Source: Rhizobium oryzicola (lineage in GTDB: Bacteria; Pseudomonadota; Alphaproteobacteria; Rhizobiales; Rhizobiaceae). From it: DNA of 64,000 bases. A program made the translations under genes and the position numbers. Positions 8,230 through 15,431 of this stretch are shown here, one piece after another. Position 1 is the first letter of the stretch, and the number at the start of each line of letters is the position of its first letter. Location: the NCBI RefSeq assembly GCF_030504645.1, contig NZ_JAUKWQ010000003.1, positions 372,001 to 436,000 of the forward strand, written 5' to 3'. The notes beneath the pieces were generated by a model that was not told the DNA's origin, ran no database searches, and saw nothing but the letters and a program-made list of their open reading frames with translations.

Positions 8230-9447
8230 ATGACCAAAACTTCGCAACGCTCAATTTCAAAATCAGGAGGGCAGCCAAGAGGCATGGCGAGCCGCGGCAT
8301 GATTCTGTTTTCCTACGGATTTCGCCCGTTCTTTCTTGGTGCTGCCGCCTTTGCTTTCGCAGCGATGATACTTTGGCTGGCGGCACTCTTTCACGGGTTG
8401 CCAACTGGCGGCGATTACGGTTCAAGAGCTTGGCACGGCCATGAAATGCTATTTGGCTTTGCATCGGCCGTTCTTGCGGGCTTCCTGCTGACGGCGGTGC
8501 CGAACTGGACCGGACGACTGCCGGTCAGCGGCCCTCCCCTTCTCTATCTCTTTCTGCTGTGGTGCGTCGGCCGCGTCGTCATGGTCGCCATTCCGCTTGT
8601 CGGAGCCGTGCCGGCAGCTGTGCTGGACAGCCTCTTCCTGCCGGCCTTGCTCACCATCTGCCTCAGGGAAATCATCGCGGGGCGCAAGTGGAAGGATTTG
8701 AAGGTGGCGGCGGGGCTCGGTGCGTTGACGCTCGCCAATCTCTGCTTTCATGTCGAAACGCTGCGCACCGGCGGAGCAGACACCTCAACTCGCTTGGCAC
8801 TCGCGGCCTACACGACACTGATCATCATCGTTGGCGGGCGCATTCTACCGAGCTTCACGCGCAACTGGCTGGCAAAAACTGGCAGAACCGATTTCCCGAC
8901 CGCCTATAACCGCTTCGACGTCATCGTGATCCTTGCCTCGGTTCCGGCATTAGCAAGCTGGGTTCTGGCTCCCGCCTCCATGGCAACCGCCGGGCTCGGG
9001 CTGCTCGCTGCATTCCTGCAGGCTGGCCGCCTCTATCGCTGGCGGGGATGGACGACGATGGGCGAACCCATTCTCGCGGTTTTGCATCTCGCTTACGCGT
9101 TCGTCATCCTCGGGTTCTTTGCCATCGCAGCCACGGCAGTCAATCTCATGGAGGCCATTTCGGCATTGCATCTGATGGCTATCGGTACGGTTTCGACCAT
9201 GATGTTGGCGGTGATGACGCGTGCAACGCGGGGTCATACGGGACGAGAACTCAACGCATCGCGTCTGACCTGCCTTGGCTATCTGGCGCTCTTCGCCTGC
9301 GCGATCGTCCGACCGCTGGCGGGATGGCTGCCGGATCATGCGCCGATGATCTACGAGCTTGCCGGATTGCTGTGGCTGCTGACAAACATCGCCTACCTGA
9401 TCGAATATGGCCCGATGCTGGCGACCCGGCGGCGCTCTCCGCTCTGA
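8230..9447 (+). CDS. nnrS: NnrS family haem-copper membrane protein
   Basis: Polytopic inner-membrane protein, 405 residues and about 12 hydrophobic segments, of the NnrS family that accompanies denitrification genes and protects against nitric-oxide stress. Recognisable NnrS features are YGFRPFFLGAAAFAFAA near residue 30, WHGHEMLFGFASAVLAGFLL (conserved histidines) near residue 70, GGRILPSFTRNWL and LHLMAIGTVSTMMLAVMTRA with RGHTGR. It is divergent from nirK and has a perfect NNR dyad 52 bp before its start. A bidirectional terminator follows directly. Confidence 0.94.
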   Translation: MTKTSQRSISKSGGQPRGMASRGMILFSYGFRPFFLGAAAFAFAAMILWLAALFHGLPTGGDYGSRAWHGHEMLFGFASAVLAGFLLTAVPNWTGRLPVSGPPLLYLFLLWCVGRVVMVAIPLVGAVPAAVLDSLFLPALLTICLREIIAGRKWKDLKVAAGLGALTLANLCFHVETLRTGGADTSTRLALAAYTTLIIIVGGRILPSFTRNWLAKTGRTDFPTAYNRFDVIVILASVPALASWVLAPASMATAGLGLLAAFLQAGRLYRWRGWTTMGEPILAVLHLAYAFVILGFFAIAATAVNLMEAISALHLMAIGTVSTMMLAVMTRATRGHTGRELNASRLTCLGYLALFACAIVRPLAGWLPDHAPMIYELAGLLWLLTNIAYLIEYGPMLATRRRSPL

Positions 9448-9471
9448 AGCTCGGTCAAATTCATCAGCAAA

Positions 9472-9504
9472 AACCCGCAGCGTTTGCCCGCTGCGGGTTC
9501 TTTT
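9472..9504. terminator. Bidirectional terminator between nnrS and the DUF59 gene
   Basis: A perfect 11-bp stem, AACCCGCAGCG (9472-9482) with CGCTGCGGGTT (9489-9499), has CTTTTG on the plus side and TTTTTGC on the minus side. It separates two convergent genes. Confidence 0.85.
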
Positions 9505-9520
9505 GTTGCCAAAAGAGTTG

Positions 9521-9817
9521 TCAGCCGCTTTGGCGCATGCGCTCCGGTGTCCAGAGCGGATCATAGGTCAGCGCGACGGAAACCTGCGGGGCGATCCCGG
9601 CTGCCTCCAATGCGGCACGCACCGCGTCCAGCAGGAAGCCGGCCATCGGGCAGCCGCGTGTCGTCGTTGTAATGATAACGGCCAGTGTCTGGTCGCTACT
9701 CAAGCTGATGTCGTAGACGAGGCCGAGGTGGACAATGTTCATGCCGACTTCCGGGTCTTCCACCTGGCTCAGCACCGCTTCCGTTCTTGCAAGCCAGTCG
9801 TCAGCCACGGTCATCAT
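9521..9817 (-). CDS. DUF59/MIP18 family metal-sulfur cluster assembly-type protein
   Basis: 98-residue cytoplasmic protein of the DUF59 (PaaD/SufT/MIP18) family, linked to iron-sulfur or metal-cluster maturation. Family features: VEDPEVGMNIVHLGLVYDI near the N-terminus and the conserved cysteine in TTTTRGCPMAG, then DPLWTPERM near the end. The start at 9817 (MMTVADDW) follows GGGGAGAGAGCA and overlaps the DUF2249 gene upstream by 17 bp, so the two are translationally coupled. Placement in a denitrification block suggests help in building or repairing a metallo-enzyme of nitric-oxide metabolism; this is inference. Confidence 0.88.
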   Translation of the reverse strand: MMTVADDWLARTEAVLSQVEDPEVGMNIVHLGLVYDISLSSDQTLAVIITTTTRGCPMAGFLLDAVRAALEAAGIAPQVSVALTYDPLWTPERMRQSG

Positions 9818-10322
9818 TGCTCTCTCCCCGGCGCACCAGCATGCGGAACGTTTCACCGCTCTTGTCGCGATTGCCGACCCATTGGTGACCACGGCGAACG
9901 AGTTCCGGAAACAGGAAAACAGGCTCGCGGGCGAGAACGACAAAGAGCACGTCGCCCACCGCCATCCCTTCCAATTCGGCCAGGATGCGGATCATCGGCT
10001 GCGGCGGGTCGAGATCCGACAAGTCCAGCGAAAGCACCGGCTCCGCCCAATCGTCCACGGATGCTACTTCGTCGGAGGATAGCAGCGCAGGCTTGACCGG
10101 GCTGAACAGCACTTCAAAGCTGCCGTCGCCGAGATCATTGACCATATGCTCGAACCCCTTGCGGCTCATCACCGTGAAGAGCGGATCAGGGCGGAAGGGC
10201 GCCAAAAGCCGCAAGCCCTGACCGGGTGCCAGGGCCTCCGTTGCCGCCATAATGTGCTGGAAGGGTCCGACGCTGCTCGCGATCAGCGGGCGAACATCCA
10301 GCTCCCGAAATGCCTGTGTCAT
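9801..10322 (-). CDS. Tandem DUF2249 domain protein
   Basis: 173-residue soluble protein with two DUF2249 (SirA/TusA-like fold) domains. The first runs from about residue 5 to 80 (RELDVRPLIASSVGPFQHIM, then GQGLRLLAPFRPDPLF). The second is about 95-165 (LDLSDLDPPQPMIRILAELE, then LAREPVFLFPELVRRGHQW). DUF2249 proteins are common beside nitrite and nitric-oxide reductase genes; their function is not established. It overlaps the DUF59 gene by 17 bp and follows the damaged membrane-protein gene after 9 bp, so the three formed one unit read from the NNR-controlled promoter near 11.3 kb. Confidence 0.88.
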   Translation of the reverse strand: MTQAFRELDVRPLIASSVGPFQHIMAATEALAPGQGLRLLAPFRPDPLFTVMSRKGFEHMVNDLGDGSFEVLFSPVKPALLSSDEVASVDDWAEPVLSLDLSDLDPPQPMIRILAELEGMAVGDVLFVVLAREPVFLFPELVRRGHQWVGNRDKSGETFRMLVRRGESNDDRG

Positions 10323-10331
10323 CGATGCCTC

Positions 10332-11266
10332 CTAAGTGGACTGAAGTTGCTGATGGGAATGACCGGCGCGCACGCGCAGATGTTCCGGCACGTAGAAAAG
10401 TCGGCGTGCGCGGATAAATTCGAGAACGAGGCCGATGACCATCAGGAGCTGGACGCCCGCCGCGACGCGGAACAACAGCGTCAGGCCGAGACCAAGAGCG
10501 AGCGCGCCGCCGAAGACGGCAAGGTAATAGCCGATCATCAGTGACAGGCTATGGCGCTCGCGCACCAGATCCTGCACCGTGGGCACGTCGCGGCGTCCCA
10601 TTAGGCTGCCATAGGTCTTGAGCCACGTCAGGAAGGAAATGATCTTGTAGAGCTGTGCCAGCCCGAGACCCGTCAGCCAGCCCATCAGAAGAAGATAGAA
10701 GCCGGCCACCGCCAGCCCGGCGGAAACCGGTAGCCAGAGGGCAGCGCAGACAAGCGCCAGCGCAATAAGGAGCCACGGCACGGAGATCAGCGCGCCGAGC
10801 GAATTGGCTTCCAGAACCTTCCGCCGCCGCGACTTCACCATGCGCCACAGATCCACCTCGTAAGAAAGGGCAGTGAAAAGCGCGCAGAGCGCGGCCAGCT
10901 GCATGCTTGCCAAGCTGAGCGCGACGCTCGTCATGGCAAGATAGCGCGTGAGCTGCCCCCAAGGGGCGCTGCTCCGGTGCCAGCATGAACATCGCAAGAA
11001 GACGATAGCTGACGCCGATCGCGGCAAGCGTCATCCAGCCGAAGGCGCCGAAGCCGGCATGCAGACCAAGGCCGCCAAGGGTCAGCGGTGGCAGCCAGCC
11101 GGTCAAGGTGGATGCGCGCTTTTGCAAACATGTCGCGGTAGATCAGCGACATCACCAGAAAAGCGATCAGCAGCACCTTAAAGACCGCGAGCTCGCTCCA
11201 GATCAAAATCCAGAGCAGGAGACCCGGCTCCGCTCGTTCTAGATCCCGTCCATCGGTGACCGCCAT
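10332..11266 (-). pseudogene. Frameshifted multi-pass membrane protein of the denitrification block
   Basis: Coding sense continues through three reading frames. Frame 1 starts at 11266 (MAVTDGRDLERAEPGLLLW, then LIWSELAVFKVLLIAFLVMS) and resembles the first helix of NorE/cytochrome-oxidase-III-like proteins. Near 11120, at a run of four A, sense moves to a frame containing [20 protein letters not shown] and [13 protein letters not shown]. Near 10960, at a run of five G, it moves to a frame with [20 protein letters not shown] that ends at 10332. Removing one base at each homopolymer would give one open frame of about 310 codons with several hydrophobic segments. Either the gene is inactive or the assembly has two homopolymer errors. 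The rest of the operon downstream is intact. Confidence 0.65.
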
Positions 11267-11326
11267 GGCGTGGTTCTCCCGTTACGTCGTGGTAAGACCA
11301 GATACGGCAAAGGCAAACGCAGCTCT

Positions 11327-11340
11327 TTGCGCGGGCACAA
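11327..11340. promoter_or_regulatory. NNR-type dyad between the membrane-protein/DUF2249 unit and the 51-residue gene
   Basis: TTGCGCGGGCACAA fits TTGyGnnnnCrCAA. It lies 61 bp upstream of the minus-strand unit's start (11266) and 65 bp upstream of the plus-strand small gene (11405), so it is placed to control both. Confidence 0.72.
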
Positions 11341-11404
11341 AGAAGATTCACCCCCAGGAGCGTAGAACGCGCACTGCTGGCGGAATCAAAGAATGGAGAA
11401 TGCC

Positions 11405-11560
11405 ATGACGGACGCGCAGATAGGGCTTGCGATCACCACGCCGCTGCTGATCGGTTTTTCCGTCATGCTATACCGAATGGGCGTTTTGCAGCGCTACAGC
11501 CTGGTCACTGCGCTTGCTGCGTCCTGCGCGATCTGCGGCATTCTCTATCTGCAGCAGTAA
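11405..11560 (+). CDS. Small two-helix membrane protein, NorF-like position (51 residues)
   Basis: A short gene starting MTDAQIGLAITTPLLIGFSV and ending GILYLQQ before TAA. Two hydrophobic helices are evident, about residues 5-22 and 30-48, joined by MLYRMGVLQRYS. A GGAG motif precedes the ATG by about 7 bases, and an NNR dyad lies 65 bp upstream. Small two-helix proteins such as NorF accompany nitric-oxide reductase assembly genes, so an accessory membrane role is plausible. The residue-level match to NorF is not strong enough for me to name it. Confidence 0.6.
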   Translation: MTDAQIGLAITTPLLIGFSVMLYRMGVLQRYSLVTALAASCAICGILYLQQ

Positions 11561-11561
11561 A

Positions 11562-11589
11562 GCGGAGGCCGCCTTTGGCCAGCCTCCGC
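11562..11589. terminator. Possible terminator hairpin between convergent genes
   Basis: GCGGAGGC (11562-11569) and GCCTCCGC (11582-11589) form an 8-bp stem right after the small gene's stop and before the aldo/keto reductase stop. There is no clear T run, so this is tentative. Confidence 0.4.
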
Positions 11590-11598
11590 CTATGACCG

Positions 11599-12528
11599 TC
11601 AGGGCAGCGTGTAACCCGCCGCCGTGAAGAGGCGATACCATTCCTCGCGTGTCAGCTCGATATCGGCTGCCTTGGCGCAATCCTTGACGCGGGTGAGATT
11701 GGTTGTGCCCAGCACCACCTGGATGCGGGCGGGATGGCGCAGGATCCACGCGATGGCAATGGCGCTGGGGGTCACGTCATATTTCTTCGCGAGTTCATCC
11801 AGCACATCGTTGAGAACAGGATAATTCTCGCGGTCGCCAACGAACACGCCTTCGAAAAAGCCCTTCTGGAAGGGCGACCACGCCTGCAGGGTGATCTTCT
11901 CGCGCCGGCAGTAGTTTACCAGCTCGCCGTCGCGATCCACTGATTGCTCCAGCCCGGCCATGTTGGCGGCGATGCCCGACGCGATGGAGGGTGCGTGAAC
12001 GAGACTGAGCTGGATCTGGTTGACGATCAGCGGCTGGTTCAGCGCGGTTCGCAGCAATTCGATCTGACCGGGCGTATGGTTGGAAACGCCGAAGTGGCGT
12101 ACCTTGCCCGTTCGGTGGAGCGTGTCGAAAGCGTCTGCGACCTCTTCCGGTTCCACCAGCGCATCCGGGCGGTGCAAAAGGAGAATATCGAGGTAATCCG
12201 TTTTCAGCGCTGCGAGAGACTTGTCGACGGTGTCGAGGATGTGCGCCTTGGAGAAATCAAAGAAGCCTTTGCGAATGCCGACCTTGCTCTGAATGATCAG
12301 CTCCTGCCGTTCCGAAGGCGTCAACGCAACAGCCTGACCAAAACGCTGCTCGGAGCGGTGGCGTTCGCCTCCATAGATATCGGCATGATCGATGATGTTG
12401 ATGCTGGCTTCTCTCGCTGCATCGAACAGGGCACGGATGTCTCGGTCTTCCAGACCAGCAATACGCATCATGCCAAGAATGATGCTGGACGCCTGGATAC
12501 CGGAACTCGATAGCTCGATCTTCTTCAT
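11599..12528 (-). CDS. Aldo/keto reductase (YdhF-like)
   Basis: NADPH-dependent oxidoreductase of the aldo/keto reductase superfamily, 309 residues, TIM barrel. The start at 12528 (MKKIELSSSGIQASSIILGM) is preceded by GGGAGGAAGAC. Signature segments: ASINIIDHADIYGGERHRSE carries the Asp and Tyr of the catalytic tetrad; IIQSKVGI carries the Lys; DILLLHRPDALVEPEEVADA contains the His. The C-terminal part has LQAWSPFQKGFFEG and the NADP-binding VVLGTTNLTRVKDCAKAADI. It lies downstream of the chemoreceptor with a terminator between. Its substrate is unknown, and nothing ties it to denitrification beyond position. Confidence 0.93.
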   Translation of the reverse strand: MKKIELSSSGIQASSIILGMMRIAGLEDRDIRALFDAAREASINIIDHADIYGGERHRSEQRFGQAVALTPSERQELIIQSKVGIRKGFFDFSKAHILDTVDKSLAALKTDYLDILLLHRPDALVEPEEVADAFDTLHRTGKVRHFGVSNHTPGQIELLRTALNQPLIVNQIQLSLVHAPSIASGIAANMAGLEQSVDRDGELVNYCRREKITLQAWSPFQKGFFEGVFVGDRENYPVLNDVLDELAKKYDVTPSAIAIAWILRHPARIQVVLGTTNLTRVKDCAKAADIELTREEWYRLFTAAGYTLP

Positions 12529-12542
12529 GTCTTCCTCCCGCC

Positions 12543-12579
12543 CCCAAAAATGGATGCGCGGCCTGTATAAGGCCGCGCA
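12543..12579 (-). terminator. Terminator after the NIT-type chemoreceptor gene
   Basis: On the minus strand a perfect 9-bp stem (TGCGCGGCC at 12571-12579 read in reverse complement, pairing with 12555-12563) is followed within four bases by ATTTTTGG. It lies 27 bp after the chemoreceptor stop. Confidence 0.65.
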
Positions 12580-12605
12580 CAAGAGAATGCCAGTCCTATA
12601 GCTTG

Positions 12606-14804
12606 TCAGCCAAAGCGTCTTTGACGCTGCCAATCGGTATGGGCGTGGCTCTGGCTAGAGCCGGCGCCGGTCTGGAACTTGCCAACGAGAGCGAACAGCG
12701 CGTCAGCTTCCTGCGCCAGAGAATGACTCTCGGCGGTCGACTCTTCCACCATGGCCGCATTTTGCTGCGTGCCCTGATCCATCTGCGAGACTGCCTGATT
12801 GATCTCCTTGATGCCGACTGATTGTTCGCGCGATGCTTCGACGATGGACAGCACGTTGACGCTGATTTCCTTAACTTGCTCGACAATCTGACCAAGAGCC
12901 TGTCCGGTTTCGCCCACAAGGCTCACGCCATTCGTCACGTGTTCGCCAGACTTGGCAATTAAGGTCTTGATATCTTTTGCAGCACTGGCTGACCGTTGCG
13001 CCAGTTCGCGAACTTCCTGGGCAACGACCGCGAACCCCTTGCCGGCATCACCGGCACGAGCTGCTTCAACACCGGCATTGAGCGCCAAAAGGTTTGTCTG
13101 GAAGGCAATTTCATCGATCACGCCGATAATGTTGGAAATCTCGTTCGAGGACGCTTCGATCGCATTCATCGCTTCGATGGCTCTTGAAACAACAGTGCCC
13201 GAATGCTCCGCATTTTTACGGGTAGACGTGACCAGTCGGCCTGCTTCCTCTGCACGGCGTGTGGTGTCGGCCACCGTTGTCGTGATTTGTTCCAGCGCGG
13301 CTGCCGTCTCTTCCACAGAGGCGGCCTGCTGCTCGGTACGCTTGGCCAGATCTTCTGCAGAGGCGCGGATCTGGCTGGAGCCTGCAGCGATCGTCTGCGC
13401 GTTACCGCTGACATGGAGGATGGCGTCGTCAAGGCGTGCGATGGCGACGTTGAAATCGACGCGGATCTTGTCCAGGCGCGCTGCGAACGTGTCCTGGATG
13501 CGATAGTTGAGGCGGCCATCGGCCAAGGCACCAAGTCCTGCACCGAGGCTATCGACTGCGAACTGCACCTCGGCGGCATCCTGCGCCTGCTGGCGCTCCC
13601 GCTCTACGCGCTCCCGCTCCAGCTCAGTACGACCGGCCTCCGTTTGCGCTTCAAGCTTCAGCTTTTCCTGCGCGTTTTCACGGAACACAGCCACCGATTT
13701 CACCATGTCTCCGATCTCGCTGCGATCGGCTGCGATATCGAGATCTGCATCTGCACGACCAGCCGCGAGCTGGCGCATGGTTTCGACGATGCGGCCCACC
13801 GGCCGGGTGATCGAGCGGGTGACGATGGTTGCCAGCAGCCCAACGAGAGCCAGCACGCCAAGCGATGTCAGGATCGAAATGATCAGCGCATTTCTTTCCG
13901 AGGCTGCCTTGTCTGAGGCGAAGAGGGTGAGCTCCGAACCGACCTTGTCTTCAACGCCCTTGAGCGCGTTGATGCGATCCGTAGCAGCCTTGTACCAGTC
14001 TTCTCCTTTGACGTCCTTCAGTGAACCACCAAAGGCGCTTTTCAGCGCGATGGCGCGCTGGGCCTCCACGAGACGCGCGGCATCACCCGTCAGGGCATCC
14101 TGCAGGGCGGCGCGCCCGGCAGCAGTGGCGTAGCTGTTGAAGTCGGAAAAGTACGTGTTCTGGATCGCGGCAAACTTGACGAATAGCTGATAGCTCTCGG
14201 CGCTGAAGCTGCCGCTGGCAAAAGCTGCCGTACCAATCGTACGCTCCTGCCCAGCTCGCTCTTTACCCTGGAGCAAGGCGGAATACGCCACGATCCGGTT
14301 CGAAATCACACTGTCGGTGGTGAGGGTACTCATCGACTCGATCAGCTTGATCAGGCTACCGATCGTATCGGCAAAATAGGCAGCAACGTCCGGAACATTG
14401 GCTTTGAGCGCGGAGATATCCGTTCTCATGGCCTGAAGCCGGTCAACCCTCGCCTGTGCCTGCACCGCAAGGCTTCTCAATGCTTCGCCACCAACGCCAC
14501 CGTCCGCCGTCAATTTCATCGCTGCAAAGCGTGCCAGTGCAGCGTCGGTCACTGTCCGCTGCTTTTCCAGCAACAGCGCAAATTCCCCTTGGCCATTTGC
14601 ACCGAGGAAGCCGGCAGACGCGCCGCGCTCTTTCTGCACCTCATGAACAAGGCCGCCGATCACAGGTGCCATGGCCGAGATTTCCGCCACGGCTTGCGCC
14701 TGTGAAACAGCGGCCAGCCTTTTAACATTGTCCTGAACAACGGCCCCGAGCAGAGCAAGCGTCGGGATCGCCGCAACAATGATGATGCGGCTGCTGATTT
14801 TCAT
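12606..14804 (-). CDS. Methyl-accepting chemotaxis protein with nitrate/nitrite-sensing (NIT-type) domain
   Basis: Transmembrane chemoreceptor, 732 residues from the ATG at 14804 ([20 protein letters not shown]). The first helix is about residues 6-24. A large helical periplasmic domain (about 40-300) looks like the NIT family, with [20 protein letters not shown] near residue 55 and [16 protein letters not shown] near 180. The second helix (about 306-328, [20 protein letters not shown]) leads into a HAMP domain ([20 protein letters not shown]) and the signalling hairpin ([40 protein letters not shown]). No C-terminal receptor-methylation pentapeptide is seen. Location beside the nirK block suggests taxis linked to nitrogen oxides; the ligand is inferred from the domain type only. 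Confidence 0.88.
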   Translation of the reverse strand: MKISSRIIIVAAIPTLALLGAVVQDNVKRLAAVSQAQAVAEISAMAPVIGGLVHEVQKERGASAGFLGANGQGEFALLLEKQRTVTDAALARFAAMKLTADGGVGGEALRSLAVQAQARVDRLQAMRTDISALKANVPDVAAYFADTIGSLIKLIESMSTLTTDSVISNRIVAYSALLQGKERAGQERTIGTAAFASGSFSAESYQLFVKFAAIQNTYFSDFNSYATAAGRAALQDALTGDAARLVEAQRAIALKSAFGGSLKDVKGEDWYKAATDRINALKGVEDKVGSELTLFASDKAASERNALIISILTSLGVLALVGLLATIVTRSITRPVGRIVETMRQLAAGRADADLDIAADRSEIGDMVKSVAVFRENAQEKLKLEAQTEAGRTELERERVERERQQAQDAAEVQFAVDSLGAGLGALADGRLNYRIQDTFAARLDKIRVDFNVAIARLDDAILHVSGNAQTIAAGSSQIRASAEDLAKRTEQQAASVEETAAALEQITTTVADTTRRAEEAGRLVTSTRKNAEHSGTVVSRAIEAMNAIEASSNEISNIIGVIDEIAFQTNLLALNAGVEAARAGDAGKGFAVVAQEVRELAQRSASAAKDIKTLIAKSGEHVTNGVSLVGETGQALGQIVEQVKEISVNVLSIVEASREQSVGIKEINQAVSQMDQGTQQNAAMVEESTAESHSLAQEADALFALVGKFQTGAGSSQSHAHTDWQRQRRFG

Positions 14805-15125
14805 ATTACCGATGATGCTCACCTGATACCTCAGTCTATGGTGTGGGGTCAGGCACACCAAGCCAGGCGCATGCATGACAATTATCAAATTCCACAGCCC
14901 GAACTAAGGCTTATTCATTGAAAATGTATTAGTTTGTCAGAAAATTCGGCATCTCGCGCCTAATTTTTCAGCAATCACCGCGTGCAGATCCGCTCGACAC
15001 AGCGTCGTTAAGCCCGCTTTTGTGGGTTGCGACAATCTGCAATGATCAATCCCATGAATCCAAACGGCACTATCGATTCATATTTGTCGTTAGACGCGTG
15101 GCTGGCCTGTGGCGATGATTCCGGC
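14805..15125. other. Divergent intergenic region, chemoreceptor / WGR gene
   Basis: About 320 bp between two divergent starts. It is AT-richer than its surroundings around 14880-14960 and should hold both promoters, but I see no clear -35/-10 pair, dyad or repeat that I can defend. An open frame continuous with the WGR gene begins at 15042 (ATG), so part of this region may be coding. Confidence 0.4.
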
Positions 15126-15389
15126 ATGGCCCAGCACCTCTATCAAATCCGGATCGAGCGTATTGACCGAAGCTGTAATATGGCGCGGTTCTATTACCTG
15201 TCGCTACAGAGGGATCTGTTCGGCGCGGTCTGCGTGGTCAGAAACTGGGGCCGGCTTGGAACCGGCGGACAAAGCTGCACGGATATCTATGACAGCGAAC
15301 AGAAGGCCATTGCGGCACTTCTTGCCCTGTTGCGACAGAAACTGAGAAAGGGCTACCGGTTTCGCGCCACGGCGGCAGCCTTGCATTGA
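15126..15389 (+). CDS. WGR domain protein
   Basis: Small protein of 87 residues consisting of one WGR domain: MAQHLYQIRIERIDRSCNMA, then the eponymous VVRNWGRLGTGGQSCTDIY and the tail LLRQKLRKGYRF. WGR domains occur in PARP-like and MolR proteins, where they contact DNA/RNA ends; stand-alone copies are common in rhizobia with unknown function. I chose the ATG at 15126 because it matches the family's normal N-terminus. In-frame ATGs at 15042 and 15054 would add about 24-28 residues without recognisable domain, and none of the starts has a strong ribosome-binding site. Confidence 0.8.
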   Translation: MAQHLYQIRIERIDRSCNMARFYYLSLQRDLFGAVCVVRNWGRLGTGGQSCTDIYDSEQKAIAALLALLRQKLRKGYRFRATAAALH

Positions 15390-15399
15390 CGGCAGCGGA

Positions 15400-15430
15400 C
15401 GGCGGCGCCCTGTCGGACGCCGCCGGTATT
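15400..15430 (+). terminator. Hairpin between convergent WGR and molybdenum-oxidoreductase genes
   Basis: CGGCGGCG (15400-15407) pairs with CGCCGCCG (15418-15425) and is followed by GTATTGTT. It is a GC-rich stem with a weak T tail at a convergent gene junction, consistent with a terminator. Confidence 0.5.
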
Positions 15431-15431
15431 G

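Noticed and set aside
10931-11266. A true norE gene
   Set aside because: Only the first helix resembles NorE; the frame then shifts into unrelated membrane sequence, so the name is not supported.
12952-13506. Plus-strand frame of 184 codons opposite the chemoreceptor signalling domain
   Set aside because: Ala/Ser-rich antisense frame common opposite receptor signalling domains; the same type recurs opposite the second chemoreceptor at 36534-36905.
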